DNA of 64,000 nucleotides from Escherichia marmotae (GTDB lineage Bacteria; Pseudomonadota; Gammaproteobacteria; Enterobacterales; Enterobacteriaceae), in assembly GCF_002900365.1 (NCBI RefSeq), contig NZ_CP025979.1:2976001-3040000 (forward strand), read 5' to 3'. The translations under genes and the position numbers were made by a program. Each line of letters opens with the position of its first letter. The stretch's first letter is position 1. Below the pieces are notes generated by a model that worked only from the letters and a program-made list of their open reading frames with translations, searched no databases and had not been told where the DNA came from. Shown here piece after piece: positions 63,960 through 64,000 of the stretch.

Positions 63960-64000
63960 TTACTTCTTATGACGAATACGCGGGTTCACCACGCCGTACA
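63960..64000 (-). CDS. dppB: Dipeptide ABC transporter permease DppB, C-terminal end (cut by window end)
   Basis: Only the last 12 codons and stop are visible (YGVVNPRIRHKK), matching the DppB C-terminus. The rest, and dppA, lie beyond the window. Confidence 0.88.
   Translation of the reverse strand, partial: YGVVNPRIRHKK

Overview
The window is Escherichia coli chromosome, or that of a very close relative such as Shigella. Gene order and protein sequences follow the E. coli K-12 slp-dctR ... dppBCDF segment almost throughout. It differs from K-12 by a complete chu haem-uptake locus, an extra three-gene module between kdgK and yhjJ, and an IS4 copy between treF and yhjB. The chu locus points to a pathogenic or extra-intestinal lineage (chu is typical of phylogroups B2, D, E and F), but the window does not identify the strain. 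Function names rest on recognising the proteins from memory, because no database search was possible.

Layout. (1) 1-1043: 3' end of slp, then dctR. (2) 1.1-10.1 kb: iron/haem island, with chuS, chuA and a small leader gene (chuP) on the minus strand and chuT-chuW-chuX-chuY-chuU-hmuV on the plus strand. Two Fur boxes lie between the divergent units, and a FourU-type hairpin covers the chuA ribosome-binding site. (3) 10.1-22.5 kb: acid fitness island, with yhiD, hdeB, hdeA, hdeD, gadE, mdtEF, gadW, the sRNA gadY, gadX and gadA. (4) 22.9-31 kb: treF, IS4 (1426 bp with a 12-bp target duplication), yhjB, yhjC, yhjD and yhjE with REP sequences. (5) 31-35 kb: yhjG, pdeH with a sigma-28 promoter, and kdgK. 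(6) 35.1-38.9 kb: accessory module of a DUF3142 protein, a large exported repeat protein and a convergent small lipoprotein-like gene. (7) 39-44.2 kb: yhjJ, dctA and pdeK. (8) 44.2-58.4 kb: both cellulose operons, bcsRQABZC (minus) and bcsEFG (plus), all open. (9) 58.4-59.3 kb: two tandem LDR repeats, each with an ldr toxin and an rdl antisense RNA. (10) 59.6-64 kb: yhjV and the dppF, dppD, dppC and partial dppB genes.

How the genes work together. ChuA brings haem across the outer membrane, ChuT/ChuU/HmuV carry it into the cytoplasm, and ChuS (aerobic) or ChuW/ChuX/ChuY (anaerobic) handle and degrade it. The acid island combines periplasmic chaperones (HdeA/B), glutamate decarboxylase (GadA), an efflux pump (MdtEF) and its own regulators (GadE/X/W/Y). 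Cyclic-di-GMP turnover (PdeH, PdeK) sits near the c-di-GMP-activated cellulose synthase.

Most notable observations: dctA has an in-frame loss of 24 codons that removes the conserved TM7 motif, so the C4-dicarboxylate transporter is probably dead; the accessory module has no assigned function; IS4 landed on the last codons of yhjB but the target duplication preserves the protein; bcsQ codon 6 is the functional TTG; and a 49-codon leader ORF precedes chuA.
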